NCBI RefSeq assembly: GCF_022376445.1 | Contig: NW_025955058.1 | Span: forward strand, 62,001-126,000 | Length of the DNA stretch: 64,000 nt | Direction of reading: 5' to 3' | Source: Fomitopsis serialis | Lineage: Eukaryota; Basidiomycota; Agaricomycetes; Polyporales; Fomitopsidaceae | Shown: positions 12,701 to 25,102 of the stretch, in pieces | How the letters are laid out: each line of letters starts with the position of its first letter | Numbering within the stretch: the stretch's first letter is position 1 | Made by a program: the position numbers and the translations under genes | The notes under the pieces: model-generated | The model's input: the letters and a program-made list of their open reading frames with translations, nothing else | Database searches by the model: none | Told to the model about the DNA's origin: nothing

Positions 12701-13525
12701 ACTATGGACGGCTCCGTCGTCCAGCACTCCATTGGTCTACAAGAAAGAGATTCCTACCTGTTCACCGATGATGAGACCGAAGAGGAGCCGAGACCTCGTC
12801 AACGGCGACCAACGTACTTCGATCTCCACCCCGATAGGCGTCCGCCGCGCTCGATCGATGGTCAGTCGCATGAGCGGCAGTCGTACGACAGCGATGCCTT
12901 CTCCACTGACTCATATGGCCAGTTCGACGAATCGCCGACGCGCCCTCGGCTCAATGGGGTGCGTCGTGGCGACGCAATGTCGGATTCGTACATATCGGAG
13001 GCGGAGTACGAGACGACGCCTAGCAACTCGCAGGTGGACCTGTCGGATAGCGGTGGGCAGGAGATTAGGAGGCCTGCGTACGTTGCCATGAGCCCTCCCT
13101 CGCCCAATGTTCCCACCTCACCAGCTCCGCCCCGCCCTCCACGTGCTATTCCTGTTGCTACCCCAGGAACAGCTGCAGACGCCGCGAAGAGCAAGACGGC
13201 TTCCCTCATTGAGATGTATCGCGAACGCGAGAAGACCACTCCAGGATCTGCTGCCGCCCCGTCCAAGTTGCCGCTGCGCTCCGTCTCGTTGCCACAGAAC
13301 CCCAAGCTGCCTGTTGGTGCTGCCCCGCCCGCCGTTCCCGGAGGCAAGATACCTGATGAACCGACGACCCCTACGGCCCCCGCCGCTCCTAAACCCACTG
13401 CGGAACCATCAGAGTCAGATGTGGAGTCTATCCTTGAAGAGATTCCGGAACCCAACCTTCCGGTGCGTTATATCCACGGTGCACCGTTGCATAACGTGCT
13501 GGAGGAGGAGGAAGAGGAGGATTAG
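9725..13525 (+). CDS. Msb1/Mug8-domain cell-polarity protein
   Basis: A fungal RhoGAP-like scaffold family (Msb1/Mug8, formerly DUF1708) linked in yeasts to Cdc42/Rho1 signalling and septation. The start MHSIFSRARTISTPKKS leads into the Msb1 domain (LSYQRHVVLGLEEVARLVDV, LRGLTTPFIFSALALDV, GPLLFGLGP, YVAYSRVTTATEHLILAFIR, roughly residues 75-340). A second conserved block includes LKWGEFEAMGFGD and WQDFSSSGF. A long disordered Ser/Pro/Asp-rich tail follows, with PPRPPRAIPVATP and an acidic end. Introns at 10404-10454, 11134-11188, 11313-11371 and 11708-11767 all keep frame. The tail from 11768 is one exon ending TAG at 13523-13525. The frame looks intact, with about 1190 codons. Confidence 0.87.
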
Positions 13526-14272
13526 AGTTCCGGCGTGCTGGTAGGCCTTCATCTCCGTTTCTACTAGGGCCCCGGCAGCTGGCGTGTATGTACTCCGTTC
13601 GCTCACTGTTTTCGCCTGTACCATATGTACAGGCCCGCTGGACGCGCGCCGCAGAGACACTCGTACATCGTACATATTTTACCTACAACCCGCGTCTCCT
13701 GCCTCTCTTATCGTGCATTGCTTTCTTGTTACCCTAACGGCTTGCGCAGTTAGTCCGTGCCCTCCAATCCCTTGTCTCTATCCGTAGCGTCCATCCATGA
13801 CTCGGCCATGTCTAGCCAGTACTTAGTACGCATAGGTCGCGATGGCCGTGTTCTTTAGTGCGATACCATACGCCGTCCTACTTTTTTGAGGTTGGCTGAT
13901 ATCACGTATCTACAGCATTCTAGTGTTCTTTATGCTTTCTTCGTCATGCATCAGGTTGTTGGAAACACGTAGTCAGTATCTATTGCTAAGTGGGCAATGG
14001 GATTACAGTATGATATATAGAAACGATACTGGGGCCAACGTGAGTGAAGTGCAATAGCCTGTACCGTACGGGCCAAGTTGAAGCAAAGAAGGAAGCTGCG
14101 AGGATGTGCAGGGACGTGCACAACTGTCAGCCTGCAGACCATTAGTGTGGATCGTATTCCGTGTTAGTACAGTACAGTGATGGCTACATCCAGTGTTTTC
14201 CAGTCCATAAAGAAACACTGAGATGGGTGGAGATACAGAGCACAAAGATGGGGCAGCGGCATTACTTGGGGA
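13526..14272. other. Convergent 3' intergenic region
   Basis: Lies between the stop of the Msb1-like gene and the stop of the small membrane protein on the other strand, so it holds both 3' UTRs. I see no further gene. Confidence 0.6.
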
Positions 14273-14936
14273 TTACACTCCGCTCAACGGCCGAGTCTTG
14301 TCCGACACGACTGGCGGAGGACCCGGAGGTGGGGTGTACTGGGGAGGCTGCGTCTGGTAAGGCTGTACCGAGTCCGTTGTCAGATAAGCGACAGATAGCA
14401 GGAGACAGGACAAAGACATACGGGGGCAAAGCCAGTGTGCGGATCCCACCCGTTATTATGCGTCGGTGGCGGGTACTGCGGGTACTGTGGGGCGTATGCT
14501 TGCGATTGATAGTAGCCTGGAGGCCCGGCGTACTGCGAGCCTTGCATCCCGATATTGTTGTTCACGTAGGCCATGTTGTTCCTCTTGATGCGGCGTTGAC
14601 GCATAATGCCTACAAAGAATATCAAGAGCAAACCGGCAACGGCTGAAGGAAAGATTGAGGTTATATTATGCTTCAAATGGGTCGCCTTGAACAATGCTTG
14701 CCTATTGCAATGCCAATGCCGATGCGAGCGCTAGGAGAGAGGACGCTACACTCCTGGAATCCGCGTCTGATGATCATCATGACCTGCGTTAGACAGCTGC
14801 GATCGACAGTGAATGAGATCACGACGCACCCAGTATCCACACAGTATAGTGCCCGCACACTTCGGAGATTCGAGAAAAACAACAACGCCGCTGCCAGGAG
14901 CGGGAGAACATGGGAATTGTGACTCGCTACACCCAC
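14273..14936 (-). CDS. Small single-pass membrane protein with signal peptide and Pro/Tyr/Gln-rich cytosolic tail
   Basis: Assembled from three exons, about 180 residues. Exon 1 (14936-14702) opens MGVASHNSHVLPLLAAALLFF, a signal peptide, followed by a short Cys-containing ectodomain (LYCVDTGCVV). Joining exon 2 at 14642 creates one uninterrupted transmembrane helix (IGIGIAIAVAGLLLIFFVGI) followed by the stop-transfer RQRRIKRNN. The tail is rich in Tyr, Pro and Gln (YYQSQAYAPQYPQYPPP). The last intron, 14421-14363, gives the tail PYQTQPPQYTPPPGPPP ending at 14273. The layout resembles RCR-like or other small type I proteins of basidiomycetes. No function can be assigned. The first intron needs a GC donor (GCAAGC, 14701) for the cleanest helix; a GT donor 12 bases downstream would insert GKH. 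Confidence 0.62.
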
Positions 14937-17900
14937 AGCCCACGATAGTCAGCAACCTCGTACCGCTCCGGGAGCCATACATACACGCACACATCACAGA
15001 TGAAGAAAATGTCGGGGAAGATCGTGAGGAGGGAGGGGTCGTTGGTGAAGGTATGAGACAAGACGTGGTGTTTGGCCCGTGGGGCCCTAGCCCGGCATAG
15101 CAGTGCGTAGACCGGCGCTTCCGCTGCCATGGAAAGCGCATCAGCGCCGTCGCACGTGATCCTAGCCACCTCTTCTCAAAATGGCAACTATACTCAGTGA
15201 CCAGAGACGACTGTCATGCAACGTCGATGCATTCTCCTCTGCTCAAATCCTCTCACGGATGGCTGCTTTATGCTCTTCGTTACGAATTTGCAGTAGACTC
15301 TTTTCTACTGGCTCAGCAAGCACCGAGGCTGAGCTTGGCTTAAGCTCATGTGCAGATGCCAAGTTGACAGGTACATACGTCGCCGAGACACACACTATGT
15401 GTGGCGGTTCGAATTCCCTTAGCGATGAATACATATTAGGCCCCGCATATATTGGCCGAAAGCAGCACAGACGGTCACACTTTTGGCGTAAGTGGTCCCA
15501 GGGTGCATTGCTTAGCCAGTGCCGTGATTGCTACTTAGTACCATGTCCCCGACAGCCCTCGAAATTCTGGTTTCAACATTGCCGACATGTCGCAATTGGC
15601 TTCTGTGGTTCGTTGTATGGCTGACTGGTCACTTGACAGGGAACTTTCCGTCTGTGACCTGTCTAGGTCGCAGTCTTCTCGCGAGAAACCCGGAGCTACA
15701 GACGGCAACGTCACCGCCTCCCTTGGACACGTTCTACTCTGGCATGCGACTGCTGCGGCTCAGGCCGAGTGATCGCAGCGTGAAGGTCTGTATTTCTCAG
15801 AAGAGCAGTTCGCCGAAATCTGATATTACGTCGCCTCAATTGCCAGACCTCATCTACCACACTCCAGAAGAAATGTTACGACGTAACAAGCCGAATGAAA
15901 GTGCTCTGGTGTGGGTGCGATGCCCATTCAATGGCAATTCTTGTATTATTGAGAACAACATCTCGTGTCCCGCTCAAGCTGATCAATGTTGGCACAGGAA
16001 GTGTCACAGTGATCTCTTATTCTCGAAGGCTCTATGAGCGCATCGTGTTGGGGATAATCCCATGCAATGAAGTCGCCGCACCCATCACGACGGCAGCGAC
16101 GGGCCGTGCGGAAACGCGTAGTCTTTCCTAAGGATGCGTGCATTCTTACAATCACTGAAGTTATCGGCAACGTAGGATCTGCGCACCGTGTTTGGCTACG
16201 ACACACACGATCAGGAGCGATAGACTCACGGCGAACCTGGGCACGGATGCAATACAGTGCAGTATGTCGTCAACGCGGACTTCGCACTGTGTTTTCCTCA
16301 TAGAGAAGTGCTTCTCGGCCACACATCACGAACAACGTTGCAGATGACCCGTTCTTTATGCTCGACCCTCGAAGTGGCGTGCACCGGACTCTGTGTGCTG
16401 ATTCGCCACTCTTGGTAAGGAATTAGAGTTGCGCTCCACCCTTGCGGCACGCTCTCACGCAGGGGTCGCAGGTTGCTAGCACTCTGCGTACGTGCGTGTT
16501 CAAGGTGTGAAGTGTCGCATACTTTGTTGTGTGGCTTCAGCCTGCTGTGGACGGCCGTGCATCGATTAGACACGGCAACTGTCCAGTTTTTCCGAATAAT
16601 CAGCAACTAGAATCTACTCGCTCTTGGCGGCCTCGAGTCCCTCTTCTCTTCGGATCGACGTATTGGCATCAAGCTCCAGAAAATTCGACACACAAAATAC
16701 GAAAGTCGTGTTGAGCTGAGGGCCTGAAGTAAGTTCTAACCATCTACCTTGTAGCCCATGAATGCTTACGTCGCCGCATGTTGGCAGAGCCTGTAGTACT
16801 CAGTGCGAGTGGGGCACTGGTGTCGAGCTATTGTACGGCGTCCACGACGCTATGAGAACGATCCTTCACGATATGTCCTTCTCTTCGGCATGAATCCCTG
16901 AATGAAGCGGCAGGCAACTTCATGCAAGCCGAATGCGGCAGCGTCTCTACGATCTAGAGCCACTCCTCCGTTTATCATTCAAAGTCATAGAAGTCCGTGT
17001 CACATTCTGATCACAGCCAGACACACTCAGGTGCTGATTGGAGGCGGAGGTGCATTGACGAAACGGTACGCATGTTTTCGGCGTCCGTTTCCAAACGTAG
17101 GTCTAGAACTGACTTAAAGACAACGGTACTTAGGCACTCCCACATTCCGAGTCCTGCATTCTTGTTTTGACAAATAGGTCCGGATTGCAATCTCTCCGGA
17201 TCGAGCGGCACCTAACTATTGTTCGCACCAGCCCAACGGCGAGGAAACATTTCGCGTTTGTATTGTGCAGGTCGTCGGCGAGCCTGGGACCGCCCCTGCG
17301 TTCCACTGCACTCATATCGGGCAGGGCTCAACGTCCTCGGAGTTCGTACCGAGGCACCAAGGGCGGCGCCACTGCTTAAGTCGAATGCACTCCGCCATAA
17401 ATGTCCTAGCGGCAGATCATTGAGTAATTGGTGAGTCTTTCCTCGTCGTTACCCGGGCACCATGCTGAATATAACCTAGTACTCTAGACAGTAGCCCGGT
17501 CCACTCGGAAACGGGGGCGGACGACGCCTCGTATGCTTGAATGACGAGTGATCGCGTTGATGCTGAGGCTCATCGAGGCTCCCGCGCGGACGTGTGACCA
17601 GCGGCAGGTCAGTGCATCCGGGCTATCGTTGGCCAATCTCGCGACGCGTCCGCTCGTCCTCGCGATCGGATAGGAGTGATCCCGCTGGAATGATTCCTAT
17701 ATTCGTGTGCGGTGTGTCCCTCGTCGAGCCCAGACCGTTTCTCATGGATCAGAGCAGCGGAGGGTCTAGCTCCTCGAACCAGTACGTGTATCTCTGCCGA
17801 GCGCGGGGGACGGCACTACGTGCTGAGCGCCCCTTCCACGGGAGCACCTCGAGCCTGCGAAACCATCTTCCGCGCGCGCACTTGGCGCCTTCTCTGCATC

Positions 17901-18215
17901 CGTTTGACTTATCAAACACAGCCGTGGGCAGACGGAGGCTCGCTGCTGCTAACACGCTGGATCTTGGATCAACACGTGCCGTGAAGTGTGCCGCGATGCC
18001 TGTGCGCGTCCTCGAGAATGGCTGAGCGTGCGGCCCAGAGCGCTCGCTGGCTCGAGAAGGCACCCTGGTTGTTCGTCCGGGGTCGATGTCTCAGAAGCCT
18101 GACGTGCGTTCGGTCCTACCCATCCACTGGACCACGCCCCAGCCAACAACATTCCCTTTTCCGGCTCTGATCTCATAAGACTCCCCTGTTAGGACGGTGT
18201 CAGCAGGCCGTTCGT
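14937..18215. other. 3.3-kb stretch without recognised gene
   Basis: Both strands carry only short open frames with no domain that I recognise, no tandem repeats and no inverted repeats. A GGTTCGAATTC motif near 15407 resembles a tRNA B box but has no matching stems. The last few hundred bases contain the upstream region of the cyclophilin gene. Confidence 0.5.
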
Positions 18216-18223
18216 ATATATAC
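18216..18223 (+). promoter_or_regulatory. TATA box of the cyclophilin gene
   Basis: TATATATA followed about 30 bp later by a pyrimidine-rich stretch that would hold the transcription start, near 18245-18260. Confidence 0.55.
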
Positions 18224-18483
18224 CGTCCTCGAGAAGGGCTCGCCGCACTGTGTCAAGACCTATTCCCCGTCCTCCTCGAACTCACGTCTTCCAGCCCGCC
18301 CCCATCCCGATCAAGCAACACTGTCACGTGAGTAGACACACTCCCCGGCGCCAGCACTGCACTTTGCTCCGGACACTGACTTTCGTTCCGACCGCTCCCT
18401 CCTCCGCTCCCTCCTTCTCCGTATCTCAAAATGGCCTCGTTCTGCGCCGCTTCGCGACTTCTGCATCAACAGGAGGGAAAACA

Positions 18484-19270
18484 ATGTAGCTAGAGCTATT
18501 CCTCTCGCGAACTCGATAGTCACTCACCGTGCTGCGACCCGCCACCACAGGGCCAACGTCTTCGTGAGTACACTGGAAAACATAGTCAGATCTTCATAGG
18601 GTTAATGCATCTTCTAGTTTGATGTCGCTATCGACGCGAAGCCCACAGGCCGGGTAGTCTTCAAGCTGTACGACGATGTCGTGCCGCGGACGGCTACAAA
18701 CTTCCGGGAACTCGCGACAGGGCAACACGGTTTCGGCTTCGCGGGGAGCTCATTCCACCGAGTCATTCCCAACGTGAGCATGGCGACCGTCTAGACTCTC
18801 TGAGGTCTTCTCATCTTGCGCTATGCACCAGTTCATGCTTCAGGGCGGTGACTTCACACGTCATAATGGCACCGGTGGCAAGTCCATCTACGGCGAGAAG
18901 TTCGCAGGTCGGTGCTACTCTACTCATACCATGTGGCCCAGAAGCTGATGTGGCTTGCAGACGAGAACTTCAAGCTTCGGCACGACAAGCCTGGCTTGCT
19001 GTCCATGGCGAACGCAGGGCCTAACACAAATGGGTCTCAGGTGCGCTTCGGCTTCTCAGACGTGATGAATCTGTGTCAACTGACTTGTCTGCCCCGTGTG
19101 CCGCTTAGTTCTTCATCACGACGGTGGTCACGTCATGGCTGGACGGCAAGCACGTTGTCTTCGGCGAGGTCGTCGAGGGCATGGATGTCGTGAAGAAGGT
19201 GGAAGCCGTTGGAACCGACTCGGGCCGGCCGAAGCAGAAGGTCACCATCACCTCTTCTGGCACCCTCTAA
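18484..19270 (+). CDS. Cyclophilin-type peptidyl-prolyl cis-trans isomerase
   Basis: Single-domain cyclophilin (about 162 residues), catalysing prolyl isomerisation and binding cyclosporin A. The order is canonical: [75 protein letters not shown]. The catalytic Arg and the cyclosporin-contacting Trp are present. Introns: 18486-18550, 18564-18617, 18774-18831, 18908-18960 and 19041-19108. The start is odd: the family's MANVFF requires the ATG itself to be made by splicing AT (18484-18485) to G (18551). The reading frame upstream of the split (ending VLRRFATSASTGGKT) has no ATG but looks like a mitochondrial presequence, so a longer targeted isoform is possible if a further 5' exon exists. The stop is TAA at 19268-19270. 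Confidence 0.95.
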
Positions 19271-21590
19271 ATCAACACTATCACGCCACGCTTCTGATGC
19301 CTCGTCATACATAACCGTCGATGCTCTGTCTGCTTGCTTCGGTCCCGTCCCGATCCAAAAATTCATCTTCACCGTATTGTGTCGTCACAACGAAATACAG
19401 TGGACAGTGAACAGCGCCCTTTCACTCTTTCGCGCAACGCGAATGATTTGTTCGGCCCTCAAGAAGCCGTAATCTAAACCACTTCGGCAGGTCTGAGGAA
19501 GCTGCGCGCAAAGCGATTGTAAACGCTGCATATCGAATGGTGCAAGCGCGTCTATCTGTGTCTACCGCCCGGGTGTTGTCAATCGAGGGATCACCACGTT
19601 CCAGCTATCCCTCGTCGAGGCTCGCGGGTAACGCCCCACTCACTCATCCAATACAGGATACATCTCTCCCAATGCACGGTATGTCGTAAGCATCATGACG
19701 TATGATCTTCCGCTCTTCCCACTCTGCAGAGATAGGCATTAATGTGTAACGTTGAATGCTCCGCACAGATCAGCTTCGCCGAATGATCGCGTACAGTGCG
19801 CAGAGAAGGGCGTAGGCTACCCTCCGCCCTCGTCCACTGTTGTGCGCATTGTCTCACGCTCATGCATTACGGCAGGGATCATAAAGCGCCGACTGTGTCT
19901 AACTCTAACAGCGGACCATCTTGCAGACGATGTGCGACTATGTGTCTGCCATATCGTATCATGTCTTGCGAGACACACTAGTCTATCGGGTGGCTGATAC
20001 TCAAGCGGAACATGCTCTGTTGAAGCGGCAGGGTTTGTGTCACAGAGGTCATGGACATTCCTTTACTCGATTCTGTCGAATAGCAGCGCTGATACCGCTT
20101 CAGCACGACACGTTACTTCAAACATACTCACCTCCTACATCCCCGTCATCCGAAGCGGCAGTTGCATGCGGCTACTGCGCCATTAAACGTGCATGCGCGG
20201 ACTTCAAGATAACCGAACACGCCCATCCTCGAGGCATCCTAGTCGGCACCGGTCCGCCCGGTATCTAACGGCAGACAAAGCATACCAGGACCCGCGCCTT
20301 GGAGCCTTCACAGTATCTCCTTGAGGTTGCGTCAAGCGCAGTGTTCCGCCTACCGCCAAAAACTGGACCAAACCCGTGCCCGCAGAATGGCGATAAGTGA
20401 GTGCGCTGAACTCGAAGCCGACCCTGCATGAACCTTCCGCTGACGCGGTAGATGATCCGGCCATTCTAAGTACCTACCGCAAGCACGGTTCACCGCGGTT
20501 CGAATGATCCGTCCTAACGAACGTTGCAGGAGCTTAGGCGGATAGTACCGTGTGTCAAGCGCGATATCATGGGTACAATGGGAACTCGCTCCCACCAAAG
20601 CCTTTCAATGCGCCCGGATGACAGCGAGTAGGTGAACAGCTTGATACGCCATAAAAAGCGCACTTAATGCGGATGAGCAGGGCGGGGAGAGGACGGGTGG
20701 GGGCATGCGTGCCGTCCATCATCGTCCGATGACTGGGGAAACCGTGCGCTCTAGCAACGATCAGCCGGATAGGAGTATATCGTCCGGGTACGTAGGTGCT
20801 TCTCCTAGGCTTGCGCGCTCCGAAGTCGCTACGGTCCTCGACGGTTGTACGCCACCAGGGCGGAGCACTGAATCGTCCATATCCGACCGTCGTCAAGCGG
20901 CATCAGCAGTCCAGACCGCTAAACAGCGTCTAGGCAATGGGAAACAGAAGAGTTCTGGCCAGCTATGTTGGGGAGGATCTGAACTGCGTCCGAGTTGAGA
21001 TCACAGCTCCGAGGCCGGTAGGGTTTGAGAAAATTTGCAGGGTGGTACGAACGACATGGGCGGACATTATGCATTCATGTACAGCCCAGCGAGCACCATG
21101 ACATGCATTGCTGAGCGTTGGAAGCGGACCGGGCTGAAAGGGCGAAGCATCCTGCGGCTGAGAAATCATCGACCCAGAAGCAGCGAACTTACCGTCAAAT
21201 GTACCCAAACACTGCCAAAGAACCTATGTTGCAAGGTAGTCAGCAATCGACACGAAATGGACCCACCCTCCTCCTCCTCCTCCTCCTCCTCCCTCACAAG
21301 ATTTGACCGCGGCTCGCAACCAGCAGTCCACATTGGTCCATACTGTATCTCTGCACACGCTGAATACGATATTTTAATGTGTAGATTGGGTGTTAATATA
21401 ACGTGGTGGTACAAGTACACAAGAAAGCATCCTCTGGGCAGGTCTACCACGTACACCGTTCCAAAACCAATAGCACAGGGATGTCATACTGATATCCACC
21501 TACATCTATGAGGGTATGCAGAACGCAATAAATGAGCAGTATAGGGATATGCGAGGGCGGACTAGATGCGGTGACAGATGACACGGAACG
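19271..21590. other. Intergenic stretch without recognised gene; (TCC)n tract
   Basis: Only short frames without domains. A pure (TCC)n microsatellite lies at about 21268-21293. The right end holds the 3' end of the OPT transporter; its terminal exon may extend to a stop at 21562 if an alternative acceptor phase is used. Confidence 0.5.
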
Positions 21591-24500
21591 CTAGGCAGCA
21601 AACTCTACCAGTGTTTTGGTCTGTGGTGCTGAGATGTTAGAGGCCTCCCGATAATATGGCGGACAACGGTACACGCACCCGAATGGCTTTATTCCTGTGA
21701 TGTTGAAGTAGGTTACAGACTGGGCGTCCATTGTTCTCTTGTACACTGTGTTGCCCCACCACGACTGTATTGTGCCGTTGCCAATGCTCCCGTTAGCGGG
21801 ATACTGTAAGGTGAAGTAGATAACGAGGACGGCTATCGCAACGCCGGAGTCCATCGCCGCGGAAAGGATGTCTTGATATGCCGAATGTAAGCTCCACGAA
21901 CATCATAGGACTGGAGTAGAACAGATGTAGATTGACGCACAGTTGTACTTCGTCCACCACGAGAAGTGTCTCCGGCGAATGACGTAGTTGAAGATGAACC
22001 CGACGATTGTCCAGGGGACGTAATTGAGCGCGGACGCGGGTGGTATCCATTGCGAGCCGTTGAAGATCACAGGGAAGTTAACGTATTTGAAGATGGAGTT
22101 CGGCCACTTGAGCGAGATGGCGTAGGAGACTAATGGACAGACGGCACCCATGATGAAAAAGAAGACGAGGCCGCTAAAAAGGTACTCAGGCATCGTGAAA
22201 GAGGCGTGGTGAACAAGCTTACTAGTAGATCTGACCGTTCGAGAATTGCCGTGCAGGACCGATGACTCCCCATATAAAGGAGGCCGTCCCGAATACTTGA
22301 GTTGAAGGACACTGGAGCAGCACACTCAGCAATGGCGCCAGTCACCAAGATACAAGCAGACCGACCGTGAAGCCATCCTTCTGGTCAAGATTACATATGT
22401 CGGGTATATTGGTGAACATCCACGATTGCACGCCGAGCTGCACTGTGCCGGCGACAAGTGTGGCGATGACTTGACCCCAGAACATCGCTCGGGGACTGAA
22501 TGAACCGTTTAGTCAAAACATAGCATCATGTTACAGTGTTGACTTACGGAACTTTCATGTAATGCCCCAGCTTCATATCGGACGTGAACTGCAACGCTTG
22601 GAACATGCTATAGTAGCCCCATGTCTTGAACAACATCATCGCAATGGGTTTACCAGGGAGGGCGTAACCGATGATGAGCTCCGCAATAACACTGAAGAGA
22701 GCCTGAGTGGTCCACATCATGAAATGCAGTACAACGGACATACTTCAGGGCAATCTGTTGATTAGTGATGGCTTGAATCATACCACAGGGCACGGTATAA
22801 ATGAACGCTGACAGACACGTCAATCCTGTAGACCTGAAGAACAGCTGGGAACTTACACAAGAGCAGGGCGAGTATGAGGCCCCACACCGGGAATTCCGTG
22901 TCCCAAACCTCGATGGAAATAACGGCAAACCCAAACATAGATACTACAGTCGCGGAGCGTGAATACAGAGCTGGACTATGTGTCGGCCAATCCACTCACC
23001 TAGAATCGCACCATACCACCACTCAGGGACCTGCGGGTACCGGTTCATCAACCGGGCATGGATGTCCGGCTGCTCCGACAACGATCTCCTCGACTGCACC
23101 CAGATCTGTCTGCGGAAGTACAGCACCGTGTGCACGATCGTCGACGTGATGGACGCGAACGAGAGGCCGTACGATATCGCGAACGTCGTCGACAGGAAGA
23201 GCGGCGAGTAGTGCTCGTAGCCCGTCTGGTTGAACGTCCCGGTGCTGGTGATGATCCGGCTGATGTTGTACGCCTGCCCCAGGTTGTCGTACGATGTGCG
23301 CGAGGACATCGGCATGTACTTCGCGTACCACGTGTTCGTGTAGTACAGGATCGGCGTGACGAACCAGAAGAAAACACGAAGCCGAATGCGACGTTCGCTT
23401 CAGCCCACCACGGCGTTGCGAGCGGCGAGAAGTTGTACGCGATCTGTGCGAGAATCGGTCGAAGGCGCGTGGCGAATATGACGGTACTCACAATCTGATT
23501 CCAATCGAACGTAATGAGGGACATCCCAGGCCGGACTCGTACCCAAAGAGCTGATTCACGACGACATTGTCAGGTACGATCCAGCACACCCAGCTGAAGT
23601 AGCTCAGTGCTTGGAAGATGTAGCCCGGGAAGAAGTACCAGCAGAAGCTGGCAGTGAAGGCGTACGCAAAGAACCGTTCCCGCGAGATACCGGCTCTGTT
23701 GCCCATCCCGACATACTGCTGCGAATGGAGCGTGTTGAATAGCGCACAGGTGACGAGGTTGGTCGGCCAGATCATAGACGGTGGCTGCACCAGGTACCGT
23801 CTGCAGATGCCACCTATCGAGAACCCGATCTGCCGCCAGATGTCAGCCACGGTACGGAACAGACGCATGCAACTCACCAGCTGCGTGGACATCACAACCA
23901 TCCACTGGTAGCTGAAGTTGTAGACCTGGTCATAATACACGCGCTGCACCGCAATAATGTCCGTCTGGGCGCACGTCAGGTCATCAATAATCACGGCGAG
24001 TCAAGACGGAACTCACGGCATATGCAGACGAATAGCCGACGGTGGCCATGATCGTGATCAATACATGCTCCTTCACAGTGAATGGGCCGGGGTTCAAGGA
24101 CATCCCGAAGAACTTGACCCTAGGCATCAACCTCGCCCACAACCGGCCAATAGGGAACGACAATAGTTGGGCGACAACCTAAACACCTCGTAAGACTGAG
24201 AGCAGACACGATCAAGAGCTGCTACGTACTCCGGTTACGGTGATAGAGGGATATCGGAAGAAGAAGAATTGGTTCATGCCAGGGAGGATGATCGACCAAC
24301 AAAGGCCGATGCACCACGCCCGTATTGTGTTGACGGGCATGTCGGGATCATCCGTGTTCGCGACCGCAGACCGGACCTCGGGATATGGCGAATCATCCTC
24401 TGCATAGAATCGATAGTCAGCGCGCAATTCCATGTCCATGTCCGGGTACTTAGTAGCTCAGAAGTAGGTGCCTAGCGTAGAATGTCATGTATGACGACCC

Positions 24501-25102
24501 AGCCCAGGTGACACTCTACGGACCAGGGAATAAAGGCTATGGATCGCAAGAGACAAGAGCGCCTCACGGGAAACCAAAAACAGCCTGCATTGTCCGACCG
24601 CTCCGCCGACATTGCAGGAAACCCGCCGCAATTGCACAAAGTACAACAAACTGAGGACATGGGTCCTTCTGAAATGACTGCACACATGCGGAGGACGTCG
24701 GGTCTTAACTTCATGACAGGTGGTCCGCGCCCTTCAGACGTTCTCCTCGTCCACCCTGAAAGCTCGGGCGCGGAGCAAGTACTTGATCCGCGAACCATTT
24801 GCGCAGCGGGTACGTCCACGCCCTCCGAGTTTCCCGGACCAAGAGACCGCAGCGAGGTGCACCAGGCCCATGTGAGGACGTTCAACGATGGTACTCACCG
24901 AGGCCAACCGCATCGAAGTCTATGTTCGGGTCATCGAATTCAGCGACTGGAACAGCGTAAACTGTTACGGGTGCCTATTTAGCCAAAGGGGTGCCATGGG
25001 GAGTTCGCACTCGCTCGTACCTTGCTTCTCGTTGTCCAGCTTCTCTGCAATAGAGCTGCGTGGGCTGGGAGGGGGTTTGTCGTCGGGGACGAGGACGGAC
25101 AT
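21591..25102 (-). CDS. OPT-family oligopeptide/metal-chelate transporter (frame broken twice)
   Basis: Plasma-membrane proton-coupled importer of small peptides (Opt1/Isp4 type). The start MSVLVPDDKPPPSPRSS is followed by DPNIDFDAVGL, SPYPEVRSAVANTDDPDMPV, MNQFFFFRYPSITVT, then many membrane segments and signatures: NFSYQWMVVMSTQL, ICRRYLVQPPSMIWPTNLV, NTLHSQQYVGMG, SYFSWVCWIVPDNVVVNQLF, YVNFPVIFNGSQWIPPASAL, YVIRRRHFSWWTKYN. About 13 short introns can be placed. One interval (about 24,480-24,890) is an unusually long intron or holds an unplaced exon. Two sites break the frame by one base: GLG/MSLITFDWNQI at about 23525-23527 (GGG where four G are needed) and GFVF/FWFVTPILYYTNTW at 23371-23374 (TTTT where five T are needed). 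Either a recent pseudogene or homopolymer errors. Confidence 0.94.

Noticed and set aside
15395..15425. Possible tRNA B box (GGTTCGAATTC)
   Set aside because: No acceptor or anticodon stem and no A box at the right distance.
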